DNA of 64,000 bases. Source: Aneurinibacillus sp. Ricciae_BoGa-3. Its GTDB lineage: Bacteria > Bacillota > Bacilli > Aneurinibacillales > Aneurinibacillaceae. The DNA is taken from the NCBI RefSeq assembly GCF_028421645.1, contig NZ_CP116887.1:3908001-3972000 (forward strand). The letters are read 5' to 3'. This document shows, in pieces, positions 44,319 through 55,310 of this stretch. Below the pieces are notes generated by a model, which ran no database searches, had not been told where the DNA came from, and worked only from the letters and a program-made list of their open reading frames with translations. How positions within the stretch are numbered: position 1 is the first letter of the stretch; each line of letters starts with the position of its first letter. Made by a program: the position numbers and the translations under genes.

Positions 44319-45215
44319 TTAGGCCGATTTCTTCTTTTTGATTTCGGATTCCTTCCAGGAAACCCAGATTTGGCTGGCGATAAAGATAGAGGAATACGCA
44401 CCAAATACGAGTCCGATGATTAACGCTATCGTAAAGTGGCGAATGGTATCACCGCCGAATATATAAAGAGCGAGAGCTGTGATTAACACGGTTATAACGG
44501 TATTAATTGACCGGACAAAGGTTGAACGGATACTTTTGTTCACGAGATCTTCCACGTCCTGCACAGTCTTCAGTTTCGCATGTTTCAGATTATCACGTAT
44601 CCGGTCAAAGATGATAATGTTATCATGGATCGAATAGCCGACGATCGTGAGAACAGCCGCGATAAACGGCAGATCCACCTCGATCCTGAACAGGCTGAAC
44701 ATCGTAATAACGAGCAGCACGTCATGCAGGAGCGCGATAATCGCCGAAATGGCAAATTTAAATTCAAATCGAATCGTAACATAAATGACAATCCCGATCG
44801 CAGCAAACAGTACAGAATAGAGAGCCGAACGGGCCAGTTCACGGGCAACCATCGGGTTAACCGTGCTTTCCTGCATGTCCACCTTACTTCCGTACTTAGC
44901 CTGCATTTCTTTCTTCAATGCGGCATACTGATCTTTGGTAATGGTTGACGGAAACATAAGAACGGCCTGGTCTTTATTCTGTCCCTCGGTCGTAATGCTG
45001 CCGGGATGCATGCCGATCTTCTCAGCAGCTTGTTTAATATCACTTTCAGCGAACGGCTGTCCAACAGCAACCTGAACGCGCGAACCACTCTGGAAATCTA
45101 CGCCCAAATTAAGGCCCATTGTTAAAAGTGAGATTAAACCGATTATTACAAGAGCGCCGGAAAAAATAAAGTACCATTTACGGTGGCTAACAAAGTCGAA
45201 ATTCTTAAAGATCAC
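44319..45215 (-). CDS. secF: Protein translocase subunit SecF
   Basis: The 298-residue membrane protein has six predicted helices and the SecF features FDFVSHRKWYF, GLNLGVDFQSGSRVQV and GYSIHDNIIIFDRIRDNLK (RND-type transmembrane core). It works with SecD to pull proteins out of SecYEG using the proton gradient. The GTG at 45215 is ten bases after AAAGGAG; the GTG three codons upstream is too close. It overlaps the end of secD by about 11 bp. Confidence 0.95.
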   Translation of the reverse strand: MIFKNFDFVSHRKWYFIFSGALVIIGLISLLTMGLNLGVDFQSGSRVQVAVGQPFAESDIKQAAEKIGMHPGSITTEGQNKDQAVLMFPSTITKDQYAALKKEMQAKYGSKVDMQESTVNPMVARELARSALYSVLFAAIGIVIYVTIRFEFKFAISAIIALLHDVLLVITMFSLFRIEVDLPFIAAVLTIVGYSIHDNIIIFDRIRDNLKHAKLKTVQDVEDLVNKSIRSTFVRSINTVITVLITALALYIFGGDTIRHFTIALIIGLVFGAYSSIFIASQIWVSWKESEIKKKKSA

Positions 45216-46443
45216 GGATATCACGCTCCTTTACCCCGAAAAACCACGGCTTGTTAAATGCATTGGAGCGTACGGCCAGATTCAGCATAAACCGTGAACC
45301 GGCTACAGCGGTAATCAAGCTGACTACAATACTCAGAATTAACGTAACGGCAAATCCGCGAATTGAGCTAGAGCCGAAGTAAAACAGTACAAGGGCACCG
45401 ATTATGCTCGTTACGTTGGCATCCAGAATCGTGCTTAGCGAACGCTGTGAACCTGCGCGCATCGCGGACAGAATGGTTTTTCCGCTGCGCAGTTCTTCTT
45501 TAATGCGCTCGTACATAATGATATTGGCATCCACCGCCATCCCAACCCCAAGAATAAAGGCTGCGATACCTGGCAGGGTGAGCGTAGCATGCATGAGATT
45601 CTGGAACAGCATAAGGAGGTAAATATACGCAACAAGCGTAATGCACGCCACAACACCCGGCATGCGGTAGAACAAAATCATAAACACGAGTACGATAATC
45701 GTACCGACAATACCGGCTTCAATCCCAGCATGCAGCGCCTGGGAACCGAGGTTCGCGCCTACGCTTGTGGAATAAATTTCTTTCATCTGCACCGGAAGAG
45801 CCCCGGCATTCAGAATCTTCGAAAGATCCTGTGCTTCCTGTACGGAACGCTGTCCATCTATCTGCGCGTTTCCGGTTGGGATCACAGAACTGATTCGAGG
45901 AGCGGTGATCAGCTTGTCATCCAGAAAAATCCCTACCGGCTGCCCAAGATACTGGCGCGTTACATTCGCAAATTTATCCGGATTTTTAAATTTGAGCGTT
46001 ACGATAGGCTGCTGGGTAGTCTGGTCAAACGAAACCCCTGCTCCGTCCGGTGCCAGATCCCTGCCATCCATTAAGATTTTCCCTTTCGCATCCCGGAACG
46101 TAAGTCTGGCTGGCTTGCCTATGATGCTGCGTGCTTTTTCCTGGTCATAAACCCCCGCCAGGCGAACACGGATCCGGTTTGTTCCTTCTACCTGAAGGTC
46201 AGGTTCGGACACTCCTAACACGTTAACCCGCTTATTGATTGCGGCAACAGCCGCAGAAAGCGTCTGGCTCGTCAATTTATCCCCTTTATCCAGAGGCGAC
46301 ACCTCGTACAATATCTCGAACCCGCCGCGAAGGTCGAGCCCAAGCGTTGTATTACTCGCTACTTTCATCCCCGTTGTGGCAACTACAGCAAATATGATAA
46401 CCGTAACGAGGAGAAAGGTCACGATTCTACTCCATTTAATCAT
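45205..46443 (-). CDS. secD: Protein translocase subunit SecD
   Basis: The 412-residue protein begins MIKWSRIVTFLLV and has the signature LGLDLRGGFEILYEV, a large extracytoplasmic P1 domain with repeats, and the C-terminal helices (LPGIAAFILGVGMAVDANIIMYERIKEELRSGK). ATG 46443 follows AAAGGAGG. Unlike B. subtilis, where SecD and SecF are fused, here they are separate overlapping genes. yajC, a SecDF partner, lies about 3.8 kb away. Confidence 0.95.
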   Translation of the reverse strand: MIKWSRIVTFLLVTVIIFAVVATTGMKVASNTTLGLDLRGGFEILYEVSPLDKGDKLTSQTLSAAVAAINKRVNVLGVSEPDLQVEGTNRIRVRLAGVYDQEKARSIIGKPARLTFRDAKGKILMDGRDLAPDGAGVSFDQTTQQPIVTLKFKNPDKFANVTRQYLGQPVGIFLDDKLITAPRISSVIPTGNAQIDGQRSVQEAQDLSKILNAGALPVQMKEIYSTSVGANLGSQALHAGIEAGIVGTIIVLVFMILFYRMPGVVACITLVAYIYLLMLFQNLMHATLTLPGIAAFILGVGMAVDANIIMYERIKEELRSGKTILSAMRAGSQRSLSTILDANVTSIIGALVLFYFGSSSIRGFAVTLILSIVVSLITAVAGSRFMLNLAVRSNAFNKPWFFGVKERDIRDL

Positions 46444-46463
46444 GAACCGTACTTCCTCCTTTA

Positions 46464-46494
46464 ACATTAGAAAACTTGGCACATGCCAAGTCTC
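46464..46494. repeat. Motif ATTAGAAAACTT with perfect palindrome in the secD leader
   Basis: CATTAGAAAACTT, as at the start of repeat copies J and K, is followed here by the palindrome ACTTGGCACATGCCAAGT. It lies just upstream of the secD binding site and may be a remnant of the second repeat family. Confidence 0.45.
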
Positions 46495-46557
46495 TTATAA
46501 GCCCTATGACTTCTACTCTCATTATTCCTGATTGGTTGCTATTACACGCACTTTGTC

Positions 46558-46587
46558 ATTATACAACAAAATAATTGCTTGTAACAA
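46558..46587 (-). promoter_or_regulatory. Likely secDF promoter
   Basis: Minus-strand TTGTTA (46582-46587) and TATAAT (46558-46563) with 18 bp spacing, about 115 bp before the secD start. Confidence 0.5.
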
Positions 46588-46596
46588 AACTATCTT

Positions 46597-46851
46597 TTAC
46601 CTGGTTTTGCCTTTTCTTGCGAAGAAATCTTCCTTATAGGTTTGAACGGTTACCCAGTTCATCCACTCTCCCGGTTTCAATGAAAGAATATCGTTGGCCA
46701 GCTTGTGAAGCGGTGGAAGTTCCTTATACTTTTTTGACACACACTCCCATATCTCTTCAGAATTGGCCTCTTCATAACCGAGCATCGAAAATTCGTTCTT
46801 TTTCATTTGGCATAAATAATCGATCTCCTGCTGTAGCGAACCTTTATCCAT
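46597..46851 (-). CDS. comN: Post-transcriptional regulator ComN (YrzD-like)
   Basis: The 84-residue protein starts MDKGSLQQEIDYLCQMKKNEFSMLGYEEANSEEIWECVSKKY at ATG 46851, nine bases after AGGATGG. It matches the small ComN family found between spoVB and secDF in Bacillus. In B. subtilis ComN acts after transcription on the comE competence operon mRNA. It is divergent from spoVB. Longer upstream starts have no binding site. Confidence 0.85.
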   Translation of the reverse strand: MDKGSLQQEIDYLCQMKKNEFSMLGYEEANSEEIWECVSKKYKELPPLHKLANDILSLKPGEWMNWVTVQTYKEDFFARKGKTR

Positions 46852-46952
46852 ATGCGTACACCATCCTATTTGTTGTTTCATTCCAGGCATGTTTAAGAGA
46901 AGTACATGCATATGCTAGCTTTAAAGCCGCAAAAAAGGGGAAGGAACCACCG

Positions 46953-48527
46953 ATGAAGAAATCATTTATTCAAGGGACACTTGTGCTGGTGGCAGCCGGA
47001 CTAATTGTAAAAATACTTGGTTTCATCAATAGAGTTATGCTTGCCCGTATTATCGGTGCAGAGGGACTCGGGCTCTACCAAATGGCTGTACCAACGCTCA
47101 TTCTAATTATTTCACTCGCCACATTTGGCCTCAACATAGCCATCTCGAAAATGGTTGCGGAAGCTGAGGCCAACCAGGATCGGGATAAAATCCGATCCAT
47201 CCTGCAAATATCCCTTTTGATCGTTTCAATCCTCAGCATTGTATTCACGACCGTTATGATTGCTGGCGCTTCTATTATCTCACACCGCTTTTTAACTGAC
47301 CAGCGGGCCTACTACTCATTAATCGCGATTGCCCCTATCGTCCCTATCGTCGCCGTGTCTTCCGTACTTCGCGGATATTTTCAAGGAAGGCAAAATATGA
47401 TGCCTACCGCTTCTTCCCAGGTAGTGGAACAAGTTGTTCGGATGTTTACCGTGATTATATTTGCAAGCTGGCTAATGCCAAAAGGGGTAGAATATGCTTC
47501 CGCGGGTGCCATGGCCGGTGTTGTGATTGGAGAACTGTTCGGCATGTTAAGCCTGCTTGTCCAATTTCGCATGCAGCGCATCCCCAACCTTTTACAGCGA
47601 AGGACCTTACGGGGGGTGCTGGCAAGGAATAAAGAGGTGTTTAAGGGATTGCTGGACATTGCGATGCCGGTAACAGGAAGCCGCATTGTAGGGTCCCTAA
47701 CCTTTTTTATTGAGCCGATTGTCGTTGCCCAGAGCCTTGCTTTCGCCGGTATTTCGGCAGGTGTTGCTACCCGCTTCTACGGACAGCTGGCAGGAATGGC
47801 CATCCCCCTGCTTGTTTTCCCAACATTCATAACCTATTCTCTATCCGTCTCACTCGTTCCTGCTGTAGCTGAAGCGGCTGCCCAGAAAAATTACGCCCTT
47901 GTGCATCGCCGCATCTACCAGTCGCTGCGCATCGCACTTGTAGCCGGTGCACCGTTTGCGGCGCTGCTTTTTGTATTCGCTGAGCCGCTCTCCAGCCTGC
48001 TGTACCACGACGAACAGGTTGGGCGCTTTCTTAAAATGATGGCGCCTTATTCGCTGTTCCTCTACTTCCAGGGGCCCCTTCAGGCAGCTCTTCAGGGATT
48101 AAACTATGCCAATGTCAGCATGCGAAACACCATTATTGGCGCGCTTCTAAAAACAGCAGCTATCATTGTTCTTTGTTCCCGGCCTGAATTTGGGGTCGAT
48201 GGCGCTGTGCTTTCTGTTAATATCAGTATGCTATCCGTAACGCTCCTTCATTTCTTTAGCATCAGCAAGATCAGCGGGTTCACCCTTCAACTCAATGATT
48301 TCGTAAAAGTTCTTGCCAGTGTATGCCTGTCAAGTTACATCGCGTTCTACATGTGCCATTTCTGGTCGAACCGCATGCCGTTAAGCAGCGCCTTGCCGCT
48401 TAGTTGTTCGCTTTCCCTTCTGGTGTATATGCTGTTTTTAATCTGGCTCAAGGTACTGGGCAGCCAGGATGTTCAGCGAATCCCCTGGATAGGAAAGACG
48501 CTTGCACCCTATTTTCCCAAAAGATGA
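46953..48527 (+). CDS. spoVB: Stage V sporulation protein B (MOP/MVF flippase)
   Basis: The 524-residue protein has about 14 membrane helices. It begins MKKSFIQGTLVLVAAGLIVKILGFINRVMLARIIGAEGLGLYQMAVP and contains LRGYFQGRQNMMPTASSQVVEQVVRM, typical of SpoVB. It is required for spore cortex formation, most likely as a lipid II flippase relative. The start is ATG 46953, after GGGGAAGG. The open frame extends upstream without a plausible start, overlapping comN. Confidence 0.94.
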   Translation: MKKSFIQGTLVLVAAGLIVKILGFINRVMLARIIGAEGLGLYQMAVPTLILIISLATFGLNIAISKMVAEAEANQDRDKIRSILQISLLIVSILSIVFTTVMIAGASIISHRFLTDQRAYYSLIAIAPIVPIVAVSSVLRGYFQGRQNMMPTASSQVVEQVVRMFTVIIFASWLMPKGVEYASAGAMAGVVIGELFGMLSLLVQFRMQRIPNLLQRRTLRGVLARNKEVFKGLLDIAMPVTGSRIVGSLTFFIEPIVVAQSLAFAGISAGVATRFYGQLAGMAIPLLVFPTFITYSLSVSLVPAVAEAAAQKNYALVHRRIYQSLRIALVAGAPFAALLFVFAEPLSSLLYHDEQVGRFLKMMAPYSLFLYFQGPLQAALQGLNYANVSMRNTIIGALLKTAAIIVLCSRPEFGVDGAVLSVNISMLSVTLLHFFSISKISGFTLQLNDFVKVLASVCLSSYIAFYMCHFWSNRMPLSSALPLSCSLSLLVYMLFLIWLKVLGSQDVQRIPWIGKTLAPYFPKR

Positions 48528-48566
48528 CAAAAACATCGTGTGCCATGCCGCTCTCTTGTCCACGCA
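48528..48566 (+). repeat. Palindromic repeat family, left-arm fragment (copy F)
   Basis: ACAAAAACATCGTGTGCCATGCCGCTCTC matches the left arm of copies A, B and E; only the first 35-40 bp remain. It starts at the spoVB stop codon and runs to the terminator. Confidence 0.65.
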
Positions 48567-48602
48567 TAAAAGACGCCCGACAGCTGCAGGCGTCTTTTCT
48601 CA
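48567..48602. terminator. Bidirectional terminator between spoVB and corA
   Basis: AAAAGACGCC / GGCGTCTTTT with inner CTGCAG palindrome; convergent genes on both sides. Confidence 0.8.
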
Positions 48603-49571
48603 TAACCATCTTTTCTTTTTGAAGTAAAGCAGCATAACTGCTGTGACTCCCATTAGGAAAGCGATAATCGCCCAAAAGCTCAATCCCCACTGCTGTCCAG
48701 GAATTTTCACGTTCATCCCCATTAAACCTGTCACAAATGTTAAGGGCATCATGATCGTTGAAATAATCGTAAGCACGCGCATCGTCTCTGTTGTTTTGGC
48801 GCTGACAATGGAATAATACGTGTCGAGTGCACCGTTTACGAGGTCGCGGAACGTTTCTGTCGAATCGGAAATTCGCTCCAGATGGTCTACCAGGTCGATA
48901 TAGAACGGAGCGTTCTCCTCGCGAATATCAAAGGACAGACGCCCGTTAATATTAGCGAAAATCCGCTTTTGCGGAATAATAACGCGCCTGATCAAAATAA
49001 TCGTACGCTTCAGCGCAAGGAACTCTTCTGTAATTTCTTCGACCTGGTGTTCATAAATCTCATCTTCAAGTTCATCAATCCGGACGCTGATCCGGTCCAT
49101 GATTGGAAAGTATTCGTCAGTAATTCCGTCAACAATTGAATAGAGCAGAAAATCAGGCCCTTTATTCATATACAGCTTGCTTCGCAGACTGGTAGCTGCG
49201 ATGCGCCCGATGGTAGGCATGGGCTTGCGATGAATGGTTACAATATAATTCGGTCCAAGAAATACATTTAATTCCAGCGTTGTAATCTCGGTGTCGCTTT
49301 CTTCGTTATACCGCAAAGCATGAAATACGAAAAAATAGTAGTCCTCATAGTCGTCAACCTTTGCCCGGGGGCTGACATGCAGGCAATCCTCAATCGCCAG
49401 CGGGTGAAAGTTAAAAATATTGGCTACGTAGTGCAGTTCATCGTTTCCAACGTCATATAGGTCAATCCACAGCAAATCTTCGGGTGAGCGCAGGAATTCA
49501 TCCACTTTGTTGAGATCAACATCGTGGTGCATCGTCTGCTCGGAATGATTATAAAAATACGTTTTTATCAC
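48600..49571 (-). CDS. corA: CorA-type magnesium transporter
   Basis: The 323-residue protein has the cytoplasmic acidic domain (WIDLYDVGNDELHYVANIFNFHPLAIEDCL), the long stalk helix region (IDELEDEIYEHQVEEITEEFLALKRTIILIRRVIIPQKRIF) and two C-terminal helices with the selectivity motif GMN in LMGMNV. It imports Mg2+ and possibly Co2+ as a pentamer. The GTG at 49571 is six bases after AGGGGGTG; the frame upstream has no site. Its leader has a hairpin with T-run (see 49611-49639). Confidence 0.93.
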   Translation of the reverse strand: MIKTYFYNHSEQTMHHDVDLNKVDEFLRSPEDLLWIDLYDVGNDELHYVANIFNFHPLAIEDCLHVSPRAKVDDYEDYYFFVFHALRYNEESDTEITTLELNVFLGPNYIVTIHRKPMPTIGRIAATSLRSKLYMNKGPDFLLYSIVDGITDEYFPIMDRISVRIDELEDEIYEHQVEEITEEFLALKRTIILIRRVIIPQKRIFANINGRLSFDIREENAPFYIDLVDHLERISDSTETFRDLVNGALDTYYSIVSAKTTETMRVLTIISTIMMPLTFVTGLMGMNVKIPGQQWGLSFWAIIAFLMGVTAVMLLYFKKKRWL

Positions 49572-49610
49572 AATTGTCACCCCCTGTATGGATCGGCAGA
49601 TTTTTTGCGT

Positions 49611-49639
49611 AAAAAAAGAGCAGGTTACTTGTCCTGCCC
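49611..49639 (-). promoter_or_regulatory. Hairpin with T-run at the start of the corA transcript
   Basis: GGGCAGG / CCTGCTC (7 bp, one wobble) with an ACAAGTAA loop is followed by seven T, all on the minus strand 40 bp before the corA start. It is either a terminator that attenuates corA or a 5' stabilising hairpin. Confidence 0.55.
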
Positions 49640-49643
49640 TTCC

Positions 49644-49672
49644 ATCATACGAGAAAAACGTATCGGTTTCAA
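49644..49672 (-). promoter_or_regulatory. Promoter of corA
   Basis: Minus-strand TTGAAA (49667-49672) and TATGAT (49644-49649) with 17 bp spacing. Start near 49637, inside the hairpin described above. Confidence 0.6.
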
Positions 49673-49787
49673 TCAGAATAAAAGTGATTTTTATTCCCCT
49701 ATATTTAGCGGAATGAAAAGCGGCCATTTCAGGGGTAATAAAGCGTCCAAATGCCTCATAAGATTGTACAAATAGTGAGGTGATGAC

Positions 49788-50165
49788 ATGTTTAAAGTGG
49801 AGCGTTTTAAGCCCCCAATTCTCTCTGGAATCATGTACGCGGTGTGCATTGTTGTGGCAGGATCCATTCTAACTTCTCTTATTTTAGCCTTCTCCTCTGT
49901 TAAAGAATCTTCACTGCCCACCTTTGTGTACACGTTTAATATCCTGGCCCTTTTTTCGGGAGGCTTTACATCAGGAAAGAGAGCAGGGGAAAAAGGCTGG
50001 TATTACGGTGGCATGACCGGCCTGCTTTATTATTTGTGTATCGTTTTGTTCAGCTTTCTTGGCTACAATGCTGCATTCGGCCTTCATAATCTTTATTATG
50101 CGGCGCTTGCCTTCGCTATCGCGGCACTGGGCGGCATTATCGGCGTCAACCTATCCCATAAGTAA
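49788..50165 (+). CDS. TIGR04086 family membrane protein (YrzE-like)
   Basis: The 125-residue protein has four membrane helices: ILSGIMYAVCIVVAGSILTSLILAF, a second after FVYTFNILALFSGGFTSGKRAGEKGWYYGG (the family signature SGxxxGKRAGxKGWxxGG), and two more at the C terminus. Function is unknown. ATG 49788 is six bases after GTGAGGTGATG. It is divergent from corA and convergent with yajC; neighbours secDF and yajC are usual for the family. Confidence 0.88.
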   Translation: MFKVERFKPPILSGIMYAVCIVVAGSILTSLILAFSSVKESSLPTFVYTFNILALFSGGFTSGKRAGEKGWYYGGMTGLLYYLCIVLFSFLGYNAAFGLHNLYYAALAFAIAALGGIIGVNLSHK

Positions 50166-50167
50166 TA

Positions 50168-50228
50168 GAAAGACATCGCAGGCGATACCGCTCTCTTCTT
50201 TCCCCTCACAGAAGTTATTATCACGCCT
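50168..50228 (+). repeat. Palindromic repeat family, left-arm fragment (copy G)
   Basis: AGAAAGACATCGCAGGCGATACCGCTCTCTTCTTTCCCCTCACAGAAGTTATTA matches the left arm of copies A, B and E at most positions; the rest is missing. It starts at the stop codon of the preceding gene and leads to the yajC terminator. Confidence 0.72.
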
Positions 50229-50244
50229 GAGTTAAACACACTAC

Positions 50245-50283
50245 AAAGGAAAAGCCTGCGGAGATTGCTTCCGCAGGCTTTTC
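50245..50283 (-). terminator. Terminator of yajC
   Basis: AAAAGCCTGCGGA / TTCCGCAGGCTTTT forms a near-perfect stem with a short loop; T-run on the minus strand. Confidence 0.85.
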
Positions 50284-50583
50284 TTATTTTTCTGATTTAG
50301 CGGTGTCTACTGTTGGAGCTTTTTCCCCGGCAACACTGTTTACTGCCGCCTTATCAAAGGTCAGCTTCTGCCCTCCGGCATTGACTACAACGGTGTTGTT
50401 TTCTTCGTTAATTAAGTCAACGGTACCATGAAGACCGCCGATCGTTACGATTTTATCGCCCTTCTTAAGCTGTCCCAGCATCGCATTGCGCTGGCGTGCC
50501 CGCTTTTGCTGCGGACGGATTAAAAGAAAATAAAAAATCGCAAACATTAAAATCAGGGGAATAATTTGTGTTAATGAACCCAT
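50284..50583 (-). CDS. yajC: Preprotein translocase subunit YajC
   Basis: The 99-residue protein has one N-terminal helix (IIPLILMFAIFYFLLIRPQQKR) and the YajC domain GDKIVTIGGLHGTVDLINEENNTVVV. It associates with SecDF. It lies 43 bp after tgt on the same strand, the usual tgt-yajC order. The start is ATG 50583 behind AGGAGG. Confidence 0.95.
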   Translation of the reverse strand: MGSLTQIIPLILMFAIFYFLLIRPQQKRARQRNAMLGQLKKGDKIVTIGGLHGTVDLINEENNTVVVNAGGQKLTFDKAAVNSVAGEKAPTVDTAKSEK

Positions 50584-50626
50584 CGTTTACCTCCTACTTG
50601 TCCTTTTTATTATATATAAGCTATAT

Positions 50627-52823
<2,197 letters not shown>

Positions 52824-52901
52824 GGCAATCCCTCTATATCATTGATTTAGCAACGTTATCTATAATAACGATTTTTGGGTTGTTATGCAAGAAAAGGGTC
52901 G

Positions 52902-54278
52902 CTAGTTTCCGTAATTTTGGGAAAGCTGGGCTCCTGGGTAATAAAAAGCAGTTATATCTAAATAGTTCTTGTCCTCTTTTGCCATCTCTCTGGCACCCCA
53001 CTGGCTCATCCCGACGCCGTGGCCCCACCCGCTGCCTGTAAATGTAACCGACACGACATTTCCCGCAGCAGGCTGGCTTGCGTAAGCCATTCGCTGATTC
53101 GCTCCCTGTACAACTGAGCCGGCTGACGTGACATTTTTTAATCCCTGCGCGGTATAAACCCTTAACCCAGTGAGCGCCTTTTGCACGGTTCCTGTTTTGC
53201 CCTTAATGGCTACCTTTGCAGGCGCCGCCGGCTGCGCACCTTGCGTGGTAATCGTATAAAGCGCACTTTTTAAGCCAAAAACGGTACGGGCTCTATCCTT
53301 GGATATATGCTGTGTTCCTTTATCCCCGACAACGGCAAGGTCTGCAACCCGCTGTGATGGATAGGAAGATAACAATTGAACGTTCTGCACGGTTCCTACA
53401 CTTAAATTGGCGGCCGCCAGCTTCTTCGCTATGTCTGCAGCAGACAGCGTTACCGTCCAGCCCATATGCGGCGAGATTTTGGCGTCATACGGGTCCTGTT
53501 TTTCAATCAGGTAGGGCGCTCCATTGCCGCTCCAGACGTTTTCCGACGCTTCTGTATAGCCGCCATTGCTCGCGCTGTAGAGCGCAGATATCAAATTGCC
53601 GCTATACGTAAGCACCTGACCCTGAGTGCTGTCTACTGCCTGGTTCGCATGATCGCCTTCAATGTTTACGCCCTGATACGCCTGGTATTTAACCGTATCA
53701 TTTATATAGCCATCGCCTTTAACCGACTTCATCTCGCTAATCGCGTACGTCCGGGCAGCGACCGCCTGAGCCTTTAAAGCTTCCAGTTCCCAAGAATCGC
53801 TCATCTCTGTCGGAACGACACCCTTTAAGTAGTTTTCCACGCTTATTATATTTATTGGAACAATGGAAGAATTAGCTCCGCCGGCAAGCATAAACTGCAT
53901 GCCTTCCCGGTATTTGTAAACTTTTTTTCCGTCTAATTCTACCATGCTGTTCCCGGCATCCCCTGCGGGCTGCAGCATAATAGAAATTTGATCCTTTAAA
54001 ATAGGAGTCGTCGTATCCTTATCAATCTGATAGAGCTGGAGCGCTCCATTTTCAACCGTAACTACGTATTTACTGCCGGTGGATAGTGTCTGATCGGCGG
54101 CCGTATAATCTCCCAATACGGTAAAGTTAATCGTAGAAGGAATGGCGCCGGCCGAGCCAAAAGGCGCTGTTACTTCCACCCTCATTATTTGCGGATTTTC
54201 TGCTGCACGCGCGATTACTGCAAACGGCAGATTCAAAAAGAGGCAGAGCAACAATAGGACTAACCGACTTGCTTTCAT
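52902..54278 (-). CDS. SpoIID/LytB-domain protein
   Basis: The 458-residue protein has a signal peptide (to about residue 26, ARA), an N-terminal beta-rich part, and the SpoIID catalytic segment YLKGVVPTEMSDSWELEALKAQAVAARTYA, where the Glu of PTEM matches the lytic transglycosylase glutamate. It ends with VTFTGSGWGHGVGMSQWGA. SpoIID cleaves denuded glycan strands during engulfment. The second domain with repeats of threonine and alanine is less typical. It is likely a SpoIID-like paralogue rather than SpoIID itself, which usually lies near spoIIQ. Confidence 0.88.
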   Translation of the reverse strand: MKASRLVLLLLCLFLNLPFAVIARAAENPQIMRVEVTAPFGSAGAIPSTINFTVLGDYTAADQTLSTGSKYVVTVENGALQLYQIDKDTTTPILKDQISIMLQPAGDAGNSMVELDGKKVYKYREGMQFMLAGGANSSIVPINIISVENYLKGVVPTEMSDSWELEALKAQAVAARTYAISEMKSVKGDGYINDTVKYQAYQGVNIEGDHANQAVDSTQGQVLTYSGNLISALYSASNGGYTEASENVWSGNGAPYLIEKQDPYDAKISPHMGWTVTLSAADIAKKLAAANLSVGTVQNVQLLSSYPSQRVADLAVVGDKGTQHISKDRARTVFGLKSALYTITTQGAQPAAPAKVAIKGKTGTVQKALTGLRVYTAQGLKNVTSAGSVVQGANQRMAYASQPAAGNVVSVTFTGSGWGHGVGMSQWGAREMAKEDKNYLDITAFYYPGAQLSQNYGN

Positions 54279-54416
54279 CAAACGCCATTCCTTTCTGCTA
54301 TGTATTGGTAGTTTTCTATGTACATTCTACCAGAAACATAGCTACTATTACCCAACCGATTTCACTTAATGGCTAAAATAATAAAAAAGTTGCTAGGGAT
54401 ATGATGCAATTCATGA

Positions 54417-54467
54417 CAAAAGGCGCAATAAACCGTCGATAATTACGGTGCACTGCGCCTTTTCTAA
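54417..54467 (-). terminator. Terminator of lipL
   Basis: AAAAGGCGCA / TGCGCCTTTT with an inner CACCGTAATTATCGACGGT stem. The T-run faces the minus strand. Confidence 0.8.
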
Positions 54468-55291
54468 CGAAGATGAGGATTGCGCTCTTGCATCCTTTCA
54501 ATGTTTCTATTAAATTCTGGCGTCTCATCAGGCAGAAGCTGTGAGAATGAAAGAGACGCTCCATGTTTCTCTAAAATAGAAGGCAGACTAGCCATAAGTG
54601 CGTCCACAGTGAGGGGCACGGCCAGTAACTCCTCTAGCGAAGCCACTCTATCAGAAACGACAACAGGATATCCTTCATCGTGAGCGCCTGCTGCCCTTTC
54701 ATAGAATCCACGAACCATATTGGCGCGGGACGCTCCGCTCCCGCTAACAAGAAAGAAAGCCTGGACCGCAACCGCCCCCCTCCTCCTGCGCTGAGCTAAT
54801 CCGCCGAATTTGCGCCCGCCTATGCTTACGTCATAATCGCCTGGACAGTAGGAGCCGTGAATTTCGCCGGTATCCACTGTGGCCTGATAAGGCTGAAGCA
54901 ACAGCCGGATAAGGCGCACCATTGCATCGTATCCGGCATTAATGGCTGAAAACGCACCCTCTGCCGGCAAAACAAGTGACAGGTTGAACACGCCTTCATC
55001 CAGTACAACAGCGGCACCGCCAGAATTGCGGACGATTGCTTCAAAGCCTTCCTGTGCCAGATACTGCATGCCTTCCTGCACACGGGCAAGCCTGTAGTCC
55101 CTGTTTCCGAGCACAACAAAGTTCTGATGGACCCACCCCCTTATCACGGCCGGGCTCACCCCTTCGCTTACAGATGCACACAGCGTGTCATCCATCGCAA
55201 AAGAATAAAGGGGCGTAAACGACGGATGGGTTTTCGTCTGGTCGATAATCCGCCACTCTTTTTGATTCAATAAAAATTGATCGCCACTCAT
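54464..55291 (-). CDS. lipL: Octanoyl-[GcvH]:protein N-octanoyltransferase-like protein (LipL)
   Basis: The 275-residue protein belongs to the lipoate-protein ligase/octanoyltransferase fold (RNSGGAAVVLDEGVFNLSLVL, SIGGRKFGGLAQRRRRGAVAVQAFFLVSG). The cysteine in HGSYCPGDYDVS fits the active cysteine of LipL, which moves octanoyl groups from GcvH to E2 subunits. It lacks the large C-terminal domain of LplA. The ATG follows GAAGGAGAAGG. LipM or LplJ relatives are alternatives but less likely. Confidence 0.82.
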   Translation of the reverse strand: MSGDQFLLNQKEWRIIDQTKTHPSFTPLYSFAMDDTLCASVSEGVSPAVIRGWVHQNFVVLGNRDYRLARVQEGMQYLAQEGFEAIVRNSGGAAVVLDEGVFNLSLVLPAEGAFSAINAGYDAMVRLIRLLLQPYQATVDTGEIHGSYCPGDYDVSIGGRKFGGLAQRRRRGAVAVQAFFLVSGSGASRANMVRGFYERAAGAHDEGYPVVVSDRVASLEELLAVPLTVDALMASLPSILEKHGASLSFSQLLPDETPEFNRNIERMQERNPHLR

Positions 55292-55310
55292 TCACACCTT
55301 CTCCTTCACA

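Noticed and set aside
43741..44341. Several ORFs on both strands across 43.7-44.3 kb
   Set aside because: They run through repeat copy E and are not conserved between copies; insertions and deletions among copies shift the frame.
6621..50228. CRISPR array
   Set aside because: The repeats are long, palindromic and scattered singly over the window, not direct repeats with regular spacers, and no cas gene is present.
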